Assembly (NCBI GenBank): GCA_038146865.1 | Contig: JAYQSL010000002.1 | Span: 1 to 64,000, forward strand | Origin: GCA-2709075 sp038146865 | GTDB lineage: Bacteria; Pseudomonadota; Alphaproteobacteria; MPNO01; UBA2964 | Direction of reading: 5' to 3' | DNA: 64,000 nucleotides | Part shown: positions 8,623 through 17,388 of the stretch, one piece after another | Layout: every line of letters starts with the position of its first letter | Position numbering within the stretch: the stretch's first letter is position 1 | Program-made: the position numbers and the translations under genes | Notes under the pieces: generated by a model | What the model was told of the DNA's origin: nothing | Databases searched by the model: none | What the model saw: only the letters and a program-made list of their open reading frames with translations

Positions 8623-9309
8623 TTTTGATCTCCAAGCCTAGCTTTTGCTTTGCGGGTTATGATTTCCGAAATGGCGAGAGCAATTAGAGCGATTAATATC
8701 GAAATAACAACCAGCCTAAATGCTGCGGCTTCACCGTCGGGGGTCTGCGTTAAAGTATAAACGGCCAGCGGTAACGTGCGGGTTTCGCCGGGGATATTGG
8801 AAACAAATGTAATTGTTGCACCAAACTCACCAAGGCACCTGGCAAAAGCGAGGATGGTACCCGTCATTATTCCAGGCATTGCCAAAGGAATTGAGATATG
8901 AAAAAGCATCCTGAATGGACTTGCACCAAGTGTTCGAGCTGCTAATTCAAGTCTTTGATCAATCATCTCAAATGCCAGTCTCATGGCTCTTACCATCAGA
9001 GGGGAACGCCATAATTGCCGCTGCAACAGATGCGCCTATCCATGTAAAGCCTATTTCGATACCAGCCTGTGAGAGTATCCTGCCGATCGTTCCATTCGGA
9101 TTTAGAGTTACGAGAAGCAGGTAGCCAACTACAACCGGTGGCAGCACAAGGGGAAGATGGACAAGACCATCAACCAGCATTTTACCAGGAAACTCATATC
9201 TTGCTAAGATCCAGGCGACTATTAGGCCAATGGGTAGGCTACAAGCTGTAGCCCAAAAGGAAACTTTCAGACTTAGGAGTAAAACGTTAAGTTCTTCGGG
9301 CGAAAGCAT
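8619..9309 (-). pseudogene. modB: Molybdate ABC transporter permease, split by a frameshift
   Basis: Two overlapping frames together make one complete ModB. The first (9309 down to 8968) encodes the N-terminal membrane helices through GASVAAAIMAFP and then runs off frame. The second (about 9005 down to 8619) continues with PLMVRAMRLAFE, the EAA-loop GASPFRMLFHISIPLAMPGI and the remaining helices. Removing one base from the GGGG run at 9001-9004 restores AIMAFPLMVRA, exactly what the family has. The start ATG overlaps the modA stop and the end overlaps the modC start (ATGA at both), so the operon is otherwise intact. It is a sequencing error, a recent loss, or less likely a programmed frameshift. 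Confidence 0.85.
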
Positions 9310-10094
9310 CAGAATTTGAGTGATAGCATGAAACCATTTTCCTGCCAGCTTTTCATTACACCTTTAGAATAGAGGTAATCAATTAATGCTTGTTTCCGGG
9401 GTGTGCTGTAAGATTTTGTGGTTGCAATCCAGTACCTTACGCGACCTTTTTCTTTATCCGAAAACTGATAGATAATTTTAATGTTTTTGCGTTTAAGGGC
9501 ATCAGACTCATAAATTATCGCCATCGGAACCGCTGCTAAATCTAGGAGCCTTGTGGTCGCTAGCGCATTCGGCATTGGCGTAAAACGATCTCGATACTGA
9601 TCCCACAATCTAAATTTAGTTAGGCTTAACCTGGTATATTGGCCGAGCGGTACATGTCCTGGATCGCCAATGCCAATTCGATCTTTTGGTTTCAAAGACG
9701 TAAAAAAATCTGCCGGACTTTTACCTGAGATATATTTTGCAGAGTCATGCCGGGCCAGAACCAAACGGTTTGAAATGTACTCTCTGACCGACTCTGCTTG
9801 TATCCGCCTCTTTTTTATCAACCAGTTAATCCATGCACGATTGGCTGATATAAAAATATTTGCTGGTGCTCCCCGATCTATTTGACGTGCCAATGATCCC
9901 GATGAAGCAAAGGAAATTTTAACAGTTTCATTTTTTGTTTTGTTATAACGGTTGATTATCTGCGTTAGGGAAGGGGCTAGACTAGAAGCAGAAAATATTA
10001 GGTTTTTTGATGTTTTTATATCTGCATTAACCTTGTTGTCTGGAAGGAAAAATCCTGCCGATATCACAATAAGTATTTTTATAAAAACGGTCAT
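9309..10094 (-). CDS. modA: Molybdate ABC transporter substrate-binding protein
   Basis: 261 residues with an N-terminal signal peptide of about 24 residues ending at VNADI. The mature protein shows the ModA pattern LIFSASSLAPSLTQII (Ser ligands of molybdate), SFASSGSLARQI and APANIFISANRAWINWL, and a tyrosine-containing IYESDAL segment near 190. It acts in the periplasm and delivers molybdate or tungstate to ModBC. The stop codon overlaps the modB start. It follows cobW by 41 bases, so it may belong to the long transcript starting at sseA. The N-terminal region is somewhat divergent from well-studied ModA. Confidence 0.92.
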   Translation of the reverse strand: MTVFIKILIVISAGFFLPDNKVNADIKTSKNLIFSASSLAPSLTQIINRYNKTKNETVKISFASSGSLARQIDRGAPANIFISANRAWINWLIKKRRIQAESVREYISNRLVLARHDSAKYISGKSPADFFTSLKPKDRIGIGDPGHVPLGQYTRLSLTKFRLWDQYRDRFTPMPNALATTRLLDLAAVPMAIIYESDALKRKNIKIIYQFSDKEKGRVRYWIATTKSYSTPRKQALIDYLYSKGVMKSWQENGFMLSLKF

Positions 10095-10134
10095 TATTTT
10101 TTTGTTCAGTGCGCACGTGAAAGGAAGTAAAACT

Positions 10135-11181
10135 TTACTTAAACTTTCGAGCGTTTGTTATAAGTCTCTCAAGTTGCTTTTCAATTTCCGCCTGAGAGAG
10201 CCGGTCAACAATAAAGACCATTTTTGTATCTCTGTTTTGATCAGGCCAAGCCGGAAGTTTCGCTGGGGGATGAAAAATATGTTGCACGCCATGGATGGCG
10301 ATCGGTTGCTCTTCTCCCTCAATATTAACAATGCCCTTGATGCGCAGTATTTTCTCCCCGTGATTATCTATAATCGTTTGGATCCAGGCAATGAAGACGG
10401 GCCATGAGATCGGGTCCTGATACTCTAAACACCATGCATTGATATTCTCATCATGACGGTTTTTATCGTGGGTTCTATGATCGTGACCGTGATCGTGTTT
10501 ATCGTGGTATGACTCAGCTTTGAGCCAATTTTGCACATCATAGGTTTTTTTTGATGGGTTAAAGAGGCCGCAGTCAAATAACTTATCGGGGTGAATATTG
10601 CCACTCTCGGTTTCAAAGGTCGGCGCGGCAGGATTTAAATTATGCAAAGCCTCTTTGCAGAGGGATATTTGACCAGTGGTGGCCATGTCTGTCTTCGTGA
10701 TGACTAATCTGTCGGCTACTGCCGCTTGCCGTTTGCACTCTTCGTGCCTTATCAATTGTCCCGGTGCATGCAAGGCATCAATAGTGGCTATAATACCATC
10801 GAGGCTATAGCGGTGCGCGATGACTGGATCATTAACAAGTGTCTGGATAACTGGTGCAGGATCGGCAAGGCCGGTACTTTCAATTAAGACACGCTGAAAC
10901 GGTTTGATTTCTTTATTAACCCTTTTCAGGAAGATTTCTCGCAATGCTCGCGTCAGATCTCCCTGCACCGTGCAGCACAAACACCCAGTGGTCAGTTCGA
11001 TCATATCTGGATCCACTGTTTCCACTAATGAATGATCAATTCCAATATCACCAAACTCATTTATCAAAACAGCAGTTTCTGCCATCGCTTCATGGCGCAA
11101 TAGGGCGTTAAGTAATGTGGTTTTTCCGCTGCCAAGAAATCCGGTTAATAGCGATACCTGGATAGGAGTTTCTTCGTTCAT
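10135..11181 (-). CDS. COG0523 (CobW/YeiR/Zng) family metal-chaperone GTPase
   Basis: 348 residues. A G3E GTPase domain with Walker A GFLGSGKTTLL (about 14-24), the metal-binding CLCC motif (C67, C69, C70), ESTGLADPAP and a TKTD-type guanine motif. A histidine/aspartate-rich metal-binding stretch (about 225-245, HDKHDHGHDH) precedes the CobW C-terminal domain. The family moves zinc, cobalt or other metals into client enzymes. Its start overlaps the stop of hisI by ATGA. Co-occurrence of a COG0523 protein with a HisI paralogue is a known sign of zinc-limitation response, so zinc is the favoured metal, but no Zur site was identified. Confidence 0.88.
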   Translation of the reverse strand: MNEETPIQVSLLTGFLGSGKTTLLNALLRHEAMAETAVLINEFGDIGIDHSLVETVDPDMIELTTGCLCCTVQGDLTRALREIFLKRVNKEIKPFQRVLIESTGLADPAPVIQTLVNDPVIAHRYSLDGIIATIDALHAPGQLIRHEECKRQAAVADRLVITKTDMATTGQISLCKEALHNLNPAAPTFETESGNIHPDKLFDCGLFNPSKKTYDVQNWLKAESYHDKHDHGHDHRTHDKNRHDENINAWCLEYQDPISWPVFIAWIQTIIDNHGEKILRIKGIVNIEGEEQPIAIHGVQHIFHPPAKLPAWPDQNRDTKMVFIVDRLSQAEIEKQLERLITNARKFK

Positions 11182-11588
11182 TTTGGATAAAGCTTGTTTG
11201 GATTTATCTCTACATCGGCAATTGATTTCAAACCGTCATTTCGTACAGCTCTGAAAAAGCAGTTCCTCCGCCCGGTATGACAAGCAACTCCCTCTTGGTC
11301 TACGAGAAGGAGTATCGTGTCACCATCACAATCAATACGTAATTCGATGAGCTTTTGTACCTGTCCTGATGTTTCCCCTTTCCGCCAGAGTTTTCCTCGT
11401 GAACGAGACCAGTAGCAGACCCGCCCGGAGGCCAATGTTTCCGAAACAGACTCTTTATTCATCCAAGCCAGCATCAGATTTTCTCCGGTGTCGTGCTGTT
11501 GCGCGATGGCTGGAACTAAACCGGCTCCGTCGAATTTTATAAGTTCGAGAGCTTCTGAAATCACATTTTCAGGGATGTTTTCGGTCAT
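11178..11588 (-). CDS. hisI: Phosphoribosyl-AMP cyclohydrolase
   Basis: 136 residues from ATG 11588; the open frame extends upstream to 11627 but that part overlaps metC. The protein has the HisI core: MLAWMNKES, VCYWSRSRGKLWRKGETSG, IDCDGDTILLLVDQ and VACHTGRRNCFF, including the zinc-binding cysteines and the aspartates that bind magnesium. It hydrolyses phosphoribosyl-AMP in histidine biosynthesis. It is not in a his operon here but coupled to a COG0523 GTPase and just downstream of metC. It may be the sole hisI or a low-zinc paralogue. Confidence 0.93.
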   Translation of the reverse strand: MTENIPENVISEALELIKFDGAGLVPAIAQQHDTGENLMLAWMNKESVSETLASGRVCYWSRSRGKLWRKGETSGQVQKLIELRIDCDGDTILLLVDQEGVACHTGRRNCFFRAVRNDGLKSIADVEINPNKLYPK

Positions 11589-11592
11589 AACA

Positions 11593-12786
11593 CTATTTGT
11601 GCGCATTAAGGCGTACAAACCCCTCATCTAAATCAGCAATTAGATCTTCTGTATCTTCTAAGCCCGCATGAATTCTTAGAGTAGGCCCCGCGTTCTCCCA
11701 ACGGTCTTTGGTTGCCACTCGAATGGCGGCGGGATTGGTATGCAGAATAAGACTTTCAAAACCGCCCCAACTCGCTCCCATCCCAAAATACTTAAGGTCG
11801 TCAAGCATCGCGGCGATTGCTTCTTCAGAAAAGTTTTTCTTCAATTCAACCCCGAATAAACCGCAGGCTCCAGAAAAGTCTCGTTTCCATAGGTCATGAG
11901 TGGGGTGATTGGGAAGGCCTGGGTGCATAACTGTTTCGACTTCGGGTCGATCCTGAAGCCAATTTGCTATTTTAAGGCCATTTTCATTGTGTTGCCGCAT
12001 TCGTAAACCAATAGTCCTTAAGCCTCGCGTGGCCAGGTAAACATCATCTGGACCCGAGTTGGCACCAAGAGAAGAAGCCGATTGTCGGACACGCTGCCAA
12101 TGTTCATTGGTGGTTGTTATTACACCCATCATGACATCGGAATGACCCACGATATATTTTGTGGCAGCAATAGCTGAGACGTCCACGCCATGTTCGAAGG
12201 GTTTGAAAAAGACACCGCTTGACCATGTGTCATCCATTATGACGACGCAGTCATTCTCGTGAGCGACATCAGCTATGGCTCGGATATCTTGTACTTCAAA
12301 TGTCAGCGATCCTGGAGATTCTGTATAAACAATCTTTGTATTGTCCTTGATTAAATCACCTATGCCTGCTCCAATCGATGGAGAGTAATAAGTTGTTTCA
12401 ACACCGAACCGAGCTAAGAAATTATTACAGAAGTTTCGGGCTGGCCCATATACAGAATCGACCATTAGTACATGGTCCCCTGACTCTAAGAAGGCCAGCA
12501 TTGCTGCATTAATTGCGGCAAGCCCCGAGCCCATAGCGACCGCTCGATCTCCTCCAAGAAGTGCGGATACCGCTATCTCGAAAGCATCATGTGTGGGTGT
12601 TCCTTGGCGTCCATAAGTGTAGTTGCCAATCTCCCACCGCTTCGTTCGTTTTTCTTTATGTTCTGCAACGGTTGAGGAAAGGATCGTAGAGGCGTGGTAT
12701 ACCGGAGGGTTAACGAAACCATGATTATTTTTGGGATCTCGCCCGGCTGTAGTGATTAATGTGTCTTCTTTCATAATCTTTTCCAT
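11593..12786 (-). CDS. metC: Cystathionine beta-lyase/gamma-synthase-type PLP enzyme
   Basis: About 397 residues from ATG 12786; a TTG at 12795 and an ATG at 12774 with GGAAAAG in front are alternatives. It is a Cys/Met-metabolism PLP enzyme of fold type I: NYTYGRQGTPTHDAFE, GSGLAAINAAMLAFL, the aspartate in VVIMDDTWSS that binds the pyridine nitrogen, and the Schiff-base lysine in AATKYIVGHSD. The sequence is closest to cystathionine beta-lyases of alphaproteobacteria, which release homocysteine from cystathionine. It lies between sseA and hisI on the same strand with short spacers, so it probably shares a sulfur-amino-acid transcript. Confidence 0.9.
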   Translation of the reverse strand: MEKIMKEDTLITTAGRDPKNNHGFVNPPVYHASTILSSTVAEHKEKRTKRWEIGNYTYGRQGTPTHDAFEIAVSALLGGDRAVAMGSGLAAINAAMLAFLESGDHVLMVDSVYGPARNFCNNFLARFGVETTYYSPSIGAGIGDLIKDNTKIVYTESPGSLTFEVQDIRAIADVAHENDCVVIMDDTWSSGVFFKPFEHGVDVSAIAATKYIVGHSDVMMGVITTTNEHWQRVRQSASSLGANSGPDDVYLATRGLRTIGLRMRQHNENGLKIANWLQDRPEVETVMHPGLPNHPTHDLWKRDFSGACGLFGVELKKNFSEEAIAAMLDDLKYFGMGASWGGFESLILHTNPAAIRVATKDRWENAGPTLRIHAGLEDTEDLIADLDEGFVRLNAHK

Positions 12787-12825
12787 ACTTATCAATCGAT
12801 CTTGTGAATTTTTTCTCTAATTACC

Positions 12826-13668
12826 TTATCCTATTTCGATGGGCATACTGTCCGTGCTTCCCCATTCAGACCAAGAACCGTCGTAGACGGCTATAGTTTT
12901 TTTACCAATTATTTCTAGGCCTAAAGCCAATACACAGGCAGTTACGCCAGACCCGCAGCTGGTGATAACAGGCTTATCGGGATCAATCAAAACTTCATCA
13001 AATAAGGCTTTAAGCTGTTCTTTGCCGAGTAATGTTTGATCATCCGGATTTAATATTTTATCAAAAGGTACGCTTATACTTCCTGGAATATGACCACTTC
13101 GACAGTTGGGACGAGGTTCAGGTTCCTCTCCGCGAAAACGTCCGGCGCTTCTCGCATCAATCACTAAAGCTGTTTTCTTCGAGATATTATTAAAAATGTC
13201 TTTCATTTCGTAAAACATCTCGGAGTTCAATTTTGGTTCAAACTGCGCGGGCTTTAACGCAAATGTTTCATTAGATGTTGGTCTATTTTCTGCTTTCCAT
13301 TTTGGAAATCCACCGTCAAGCACAGCGCACTTGTCATGACCAAAGCTTTTAAGCATCCACCAGGGGCGAGCTGCGGAGAATAAACCCATCCCATCATAGA
13401 TGATGATAAAATGTTCGCTCCCTAAGCCCATTTTTTCCATGTGAGACTTAAAAGCCTGAGCATCGGGGATCGTGTGCGGCAGCCCACTGGAAAGATCGGC
13501 TATCTCGTCAATATCCCAAAAGATCGCCCCAGGAATATGCTCCTTGTTATATTCAGAGGCGCCATTCCGCTTGTGCACCGGGAGGTACCAGGACGCATCA
13601 ACAATCCTCAGATTATCATCGGAGATATGCTCAAAAAGCCAATCAGTAGAGACGATGGATCCAGACAT
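12826..13668 (-). CDS. sseA: 3-mercaptopyruvate sulfurtransferase
   Basis: 280 residues with two rhodanese domains. The C-terminal active-site loop is CGSGVTA (C238), the CG[S/T]GV type that marks mercaptopyruvate sulfurtransferases rather than thiosulfate sulfurtransferases. VIDARSAGRFRGEEPEPR and RSGHIPGS are the matching family segments. It transfers sulfur from 3-mercaptopyruvate to thiols or cyanide. AAAGG lies upstream of the ATG at 13668. It is the first gene of the minus-strand run sseA-metC-hisI-cobW-modABC. Confidence 0.92.
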   Translation of the reverse strand: MSGSIVSTDWLFEHISDDNLRIVDASWYLPVHKRNGASEYNKEHIPGAIFWDIDEIADLSSGLPHTIPDAQAFKSHMEKMGLGSEHFIIIYDGMGLFSAARPWWMLKSFGHDKCAVLDGGFPKWKAENRPTSNETFALKPAQFEPKLNSEMFYEMKDIFNNISKKTALVIDARSAGRFRGEEPEPRPNCRSGHIPGSISVPFDKILNPDDQTLLGKEQLKALFDEVLIDPDKPVITSCGSGVTACVLALGLEIIGKKTIAVYDGSWSEWGSTDSMPIEIG

Positions 13669-13878
13669 GCTGATTAAACCTTTTTAGTTAAAATTTCTGT
13701 CCTTAAAGATAATGACACGGTTTTTGAACTGCCAATACCCGTCTGAGCTGTTTCTGGTCCCTAACACTTTAGCTGGGATTAAGAGACAGTTTAAATTCAT
13801 TCTCTACGATCTTGTACATTCGGTTTGTCGTGATACCGTTGAAAATAAACTGGTTTATAAGAATTAGGGAGAAGAGCG

Positions 13879-15120
13879 ATGCACCCGGTCAGGTTGTTTT
13901 GTTGGCATTTTATGGCCTATCCGCATTTGCCAGAAGATTTTGATGATAATCATACCTCAGGTTGGGTTACGGTTCCCAACAAACTCTGGGACCGAGAAAA
14001 GAGTAGGGGGCTCTATCAGACATATATAGACCAACTCGCTTACGGTGATGAATTGGGATTTGATGGACTGGTTCTCAATGAACATCATCAGAACATTTAT
14101 GGCTTGATGGCATCGCCTAATTTGATCGCATCTGCGCTTACACAAAAAACCGAAAAAGCAAAAATAGTTGTTCTAGCAGATTTGCCTCCGTTGTACCTAA
14201 ATCCATTACGAGTAGCCGAAGAATTCGCGATGCTTGATAACATGAGTAATGGTCGACTCATTGCGGGGTTTGCTGTTGGTGGCGGACCCGAGTCATTTAA
14301 CTACAATGTTCCCTCACCGCATGGGCGTCGAAGGTTGTGGGAAGCAATTGACCTCGTTGTGAGATCCTGGACTGATGATGGTCCTTTTCATCATGAAGGT
14401 CCATGTTATCCCCTTCGTTATGTAAATTTATGGCCCAAACCGCTTCAAACCCCTCATCCGCAGGTTTGGGTTCCGGGTTCTAGAAGTATTGAATCCATGG
14501 AAGAAGTGGCAAAACGGGGTTATTGCTATTTCTTATCGTCTCGATCCCATGGCGATGGAACCAAAGCTGCTGCGCTTGAGTTTGCTCAGGTAATGGAAAA
14601 GCACAACAAGACATACACTCCTTTCAATATGGGGGTATTACTGTCCGTTTATGTTTCTGAAAGTGATGAGCAGGCAAAAGCTGAAGCAGAAAAGCCTGTT
14701 TGGTATTTCCTTAGAAATTGTCTCAAAGGTCATTTGCGTCAGAAAGGCAAGTCGATGACTTTCGGTCCAGGTGTGCCGTCTCAATCGCTTAGATCCTGGG
14801 AAGCATTTCTGCATGCACCTCGTTCAAGTGGAAAGATGTTAGGAGATGCAGACAGTTGGGACGAACTTGAAGCTCGGAATTCCATAATTGTTGGAAGTCC
14901 TGCAACCGTTAGAGAAAAACTTTGGGGCTTCATAGAGCAAGCACAGGTCGGAAACCTACTGATCCAATTCCACTTTGGAAACATGGAGGATAAATTGGCG
15001 CGCAAGTCCATGCGGTTATTTGCTGAAGAGGTGGCGCCTGCCCTGCGAAGGGACTCTGGGATCTTATTTGATCAAGAATTCCCAGTTTTAAGAGACCTTG
15101 AATTAGAAGAGGCGCTCTGA
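13879..15120 (+). CDS. LLM-class flavin-dependent monooxygenase (module 1)
   Basis: 413 residues, luciferase-like TIM barrel. The family pattern is clear: FDGLVLNEHHQN (about 68-79), LADLPPLYLNPLRVAEEFAMLDNMSNGRLIAG and WPKPLQTPHPQVWVPG. It would use reduced flavin and oxygen to hydroxylate or open a substrate. GGAGAAG lies upstream of the ATG. The stop overlaps the start of an alpha/beta hydrolase (TGATG) and a RidA gene follows, giving an LLM-hydrolase-RidA cassette. RutA, RutD and RutC of pyrimidine degradation have the same three folds, but this protein is not a clear RutA, so the substrate is unknown. Confidence 0.88.
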   Translation: MHPVRLFCWHFMAYPHLPEDFDDNHTSGWVTVPNKLWDREKSRGLYQTYIDQLAYGDELGFDGLVLNEHHQNIYGLMASPNLIASALTQKTEKAKIVVLADLPPLYLNPLRVAEEFAMLDNMSNGRLIAGFAVGGGPESFNYNVPSPHGRRRLWEAIDLVVRSWTDDGPFHHEGPCYPLRYVNLWPKPLQTPHPQVWVPGSRSIESMEEVAKRGYCYFLSSRSHGDGTKAAALEFAQVMEKHNKTYTPFNMGVLLSVYVSESDEQAKAEAEKPVWYFLRNCLKGHLRQKGKSMTFGPGVPSQSLRSWEAFLHAPRSSGKMLGDADSWDELEARNSIIVGSPATVREKLWGFIEQAQVGNLLIQFHFGNMEDKLARKSMRLFAEEVAPALRRDSGILFDQEFPVLRDLELEEAL

Positions 15121-15926
15121 TGTCAATGAAAGACATTCAAATACGTGGGAACAAGGTTCAGTTCTACGAAGCAGGAAGTGGTACGCCTTTGGTGTATCTC
15201 CACGGAATAGCTGATACTCATGGACTGCTTGAACCTGCGACAGACTTGCTGGAGAAATTATCAACAAATTTTCGGGTAATAGCGCCCGCTCATCCAGGAT
15301 GTGCAGGTACCGCCGAGGATCAAGCCTTGGAGTCAATTGATGACTTGGTTTTTCATACTTTGGAGGTGCTCGACGCTTTTGATTTAGATACATATCTTCT
15401 AGTCGGAAATTGCATTGGAGGTTGGTTGGCTGCTGAAATAGCAGTACGGCATCCAGAAAAAATCCAAAAATTAGCTTTGATAAGCCCCAGTGGACTGCAG
15501 GTTTCGGGTTCTCTGACGGGCGATTTATTTATGGCTATTCAGCCCCTGGATGGAACCGTCGTTGAAGCGCGAGATATGATTTTTGCGGATGGCTCCTCCA
15601 ACCTTGCGAATAGTGTTTTGGCTGATCAGACAACTGAGATCAAAGAGGGTCTGATGCGGTATCAAGTTTTTCGGTTTTCTGCCCGTATCGGTTTTAAACC
15701 GCCCTATTTCTACCATGATAAGCTGAGGGAACGGCTTTATCGTTTCTCTGCTCCAGCAAAGATTATTACGGGTAAACAGAATGCTTTCGTTCCAGTTGAC
15801 CACGCTGAGGCTTACGAGAAAGGATTTTCTAACAGTGAGTTGGTTCTAATCAATGGATGTGGGCACGCCGTCCATCTTGAAGATCCTAATAGGACTGCTT
15901 CTGAATTGACTGATTTTTTATCTTAA
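15120..15926 (+). CDS. Alpha/beta hydrolase with degenerate catalytic triad (module 1)
   Basis: 268 residues. The fold is clear: oxyanion HGIAD (about 28-32), nucleophile elbow GNCIGG and terminal GCGHA histidine (H249). Two triad positions are altered: the nucleophile serine is cysteine (C98), and the acid position is asparagine in GKQNAFVP (N221). It is therefore probably not an ordinary serine hydrolase. RutD, the alpha/beta hydrolase of the Rut pathway, also lacks the usual serine as I recall it, so an aminoacrylate-deaminating or C-C-cleaving role is conceivable. Translationally coupled to the upstream LLM gene; a RidA gene follows by 11 bases. Confidence 0.85.
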   Translation: MSMKDIQIRGNKVQFYEAGSGTPLVYLHGIADTHGLLEPATDLLEKLSTNFRVIAPAHPGCAGTAEDQALESIDDLVFHTLEVLDAFDLDTYLLVGNCIGGWLAAEIAVRHPEKIQKLALISPSGLQVSGSLTGDLFMAIQPLDGTVVEARDMIFADGSSNLANSVLADQTTEIKEGLMRYQVFRFSARIGFKPPYFYHDKLRERLYRFSAPAKIITGKQNAFVPVDHAEAYEKGFSNSELVLINGCGHAVHLEDPNRTASELTDFLS

Positions 15927-15937
15927 AAGAGGGTGAA

Positions 15938-16279
15938 ATGGTCGAATATATCGAGCCAGGTAGTTGGAATAGTCGTGCTGTTATTCACAACGGTGTCGTC
16001 TATTTGTCCGGGTTAGTCGCCGACGATAAAACGTTGTCGATGGCAGGGCAGACCGAGCAAGTCCTCAAGAAGATTGATAACGTCTTGAAAGAAGCAGGGT
16101 CCAATAAATCCAAAATTCTGTCCGCTGTTGTGTATCTTGCTGACATGGATTTAAAAGATGAAATGAATGAGGTTTGGATGAGCTGGATTGATCCAGGCCA
16201 TCTTCCCGCAAGGGCTGCAGTGGGGGTGGATTTAACTCCCGGTACTCTTGTTGAGATTATGGTTCAGGCAGCTATTTAA
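15938..16279 (+). CDS. RidA family protein (module 1)
   Basis: 113 residues, complete for the RidA/YjgF/UK114 family, which hydrolyses reactive enamine/imine intermediates. Family landmarks are VYLSGLVADD near 24-33, LKKIDNVLKEAGSNKSKILSAVVYLADM and the arginine in the LPARAAVGVD segment (R of RAAV) that binds the carboxylate, followed by GTLVEIMVQAAI. Third gene of the LLM-hydrolase-RidA cassette. It is more diverged than housekeeping RidA, like RutC-type pathway paralogues. Confidence 0.9.
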   Translation: MVEYIEPGSWNSRAVIHNGVVYLSGLVADDKTLSMAGQTEQVLKKIDNVLKEAGSNKSKILSAVVYLADMDLKDEMNEVWMSWIDPGHLPARAAVGVDLTPGTLVEIMVQAAI

Positions 16280-16293
16280 ACCAATTGATTTAA

Positions 16294-17337
16294 CTATATT
16301 TCTATTCCTATTTTATTTTTTACGGCGACTTCATAGGCGAGTTTAGCCAACGCCATGAAACCAACTCCTTGATCGGAATTTTGTTTGTACAAAGTGATTT
16401 GTTCTGACGAGGATCGGCCTTTTTTGCTTCCCGTAATAATTTCTCCGATTTCGGTAAGATCCTTCCAGTCAATTATTCCTCTCTGAACAGGTTCAAAGAG
16501 ATCGCCATGCTCATCAATTCTTGATTGTTCGGCCATATTTACGACAATGATATCAGCTTTTTTCACAACTAAATCATCGATTTCACGCCGTCGGCTTGAG
16601 AGGCCAGCTTGTTCTTTTACGCCTTTATTAGAGTTAACGATGGAGGTGATGTGCTGGCCGGGTTCCAGCCATTCTCCAAGCAGTGCGGGAGAGTTACTCC
16701 CAGTCGCACAACAGATGAGATCAGAGCCCCGCACGGCTTGCTCTGGAGTTTCACAAAGTGTTAGCTCGATATCCGTATAGCTCTGCATCGTTTTAAGAAA
16801 CTGTTCTCTGTTCTCTTGGGATCTTGAGTAAATTTTGGCTTGTTCAAGGTTTCTGATGGTCCCTAGCGCCATTAGATGCCGGCGGGCTTGTCTTCCTGTT
16901 CCTAATAAAGTCAATATCTTACAGTCATTTCTTGCGATTAGATCTGTTCCTACCGCGCTTGTGATTGCGGTTTCCGTTGCGAAATGATTTTCTGCATTAT
17001 CAAAAGGAAATAACGGTAATGATCCGACAATGATTGACTGCAATTCTGCCGTCTCGCTATCATAAGCTACATAAACCCGTTTTCCTGCCTTGGTGTATTG
17101 TTGTGAGTTATTTTGGAAGCTAAATCGCTCCTTGTGGATAAAAACGCCTGCTGTTCCTAGGTTTACACACCCACCAGGGTGGATTGTAAGGCGACGATCT
17201 TCATGCTGCATTCTCACTCGGGGTGAGGAGTAATGAGGCGCAAGCTGATAATCTCTAAAGCCTTCACGAACTGCATCGATGGCGCTTTTGATATCCAGAA
17301 GACCTTGCAGTTCCTCAGACTTTATTAGAAGGGCCAT
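16294..17337 (-). CDS. Ornithine cyclodeaminase/mu-crystallin family protein
   Basis: 347 residues. A Rossmann domain with ILTLLGTGRQARRHL (about 145-159) binds NAD(P), preceded by the substrate-binding half with HPGGCVNLG and followed by LICCATGSNSPAL and GQHITSIVNS, all usual for the family. Members catalyse ornithine cyclodeamination, ketimine reduction or alanine dehydrogenation, and sequence alone cannot tell which. It is convergent with the RidA gene of module 1 (14-base gap), which may be coincidental or link it to imine/enamine chemistry. Confidence 0.85.
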   Translation of the reverse strand: MALLIKSEELQGLLDIKSAIDAVREGFRDYQLAPHYSSPRVRMQHEDRRLTIHPGGCVNLGTAGVFIHKERFSFQNNSQQYTKAGKRVYVAYDSETAELQSIIVGSLPLFPFDNAENHFATETAITSAVGTDLIARNDCKILTLLGTGRQARRHLMALGTIRNLEQAKIYSRSQENREQFLKTMQSYTDIELTLCETPEQAVRGSDLICCATGSNSPALLGEWLEPGQHITSIVNSNKGVKEQAGLSSRRREIDDLVVKKADIIVVNMAEQSRIDEHGDLFEPVQRGIIDWKDLTEIGEIITGSKKGRSSSEQITLYKQNSDQGVGFMALAKLAYEVAVKNKIGIEI

Positions 17338-17388
17338 TTTTTATATTCAAGTAAATTTATATTAAGATCTAAAAAACCATTGAAAATA

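Noticed and set aside
10125..10140. AAGTAAA-AC-TTTACTT inverted repeat at the cobW/modA border
   Set aside because: Too AT-rich with a two-base loop and no T-run to be a terminator; it overlaps the cobW stop and I cannot name a regulator for it.
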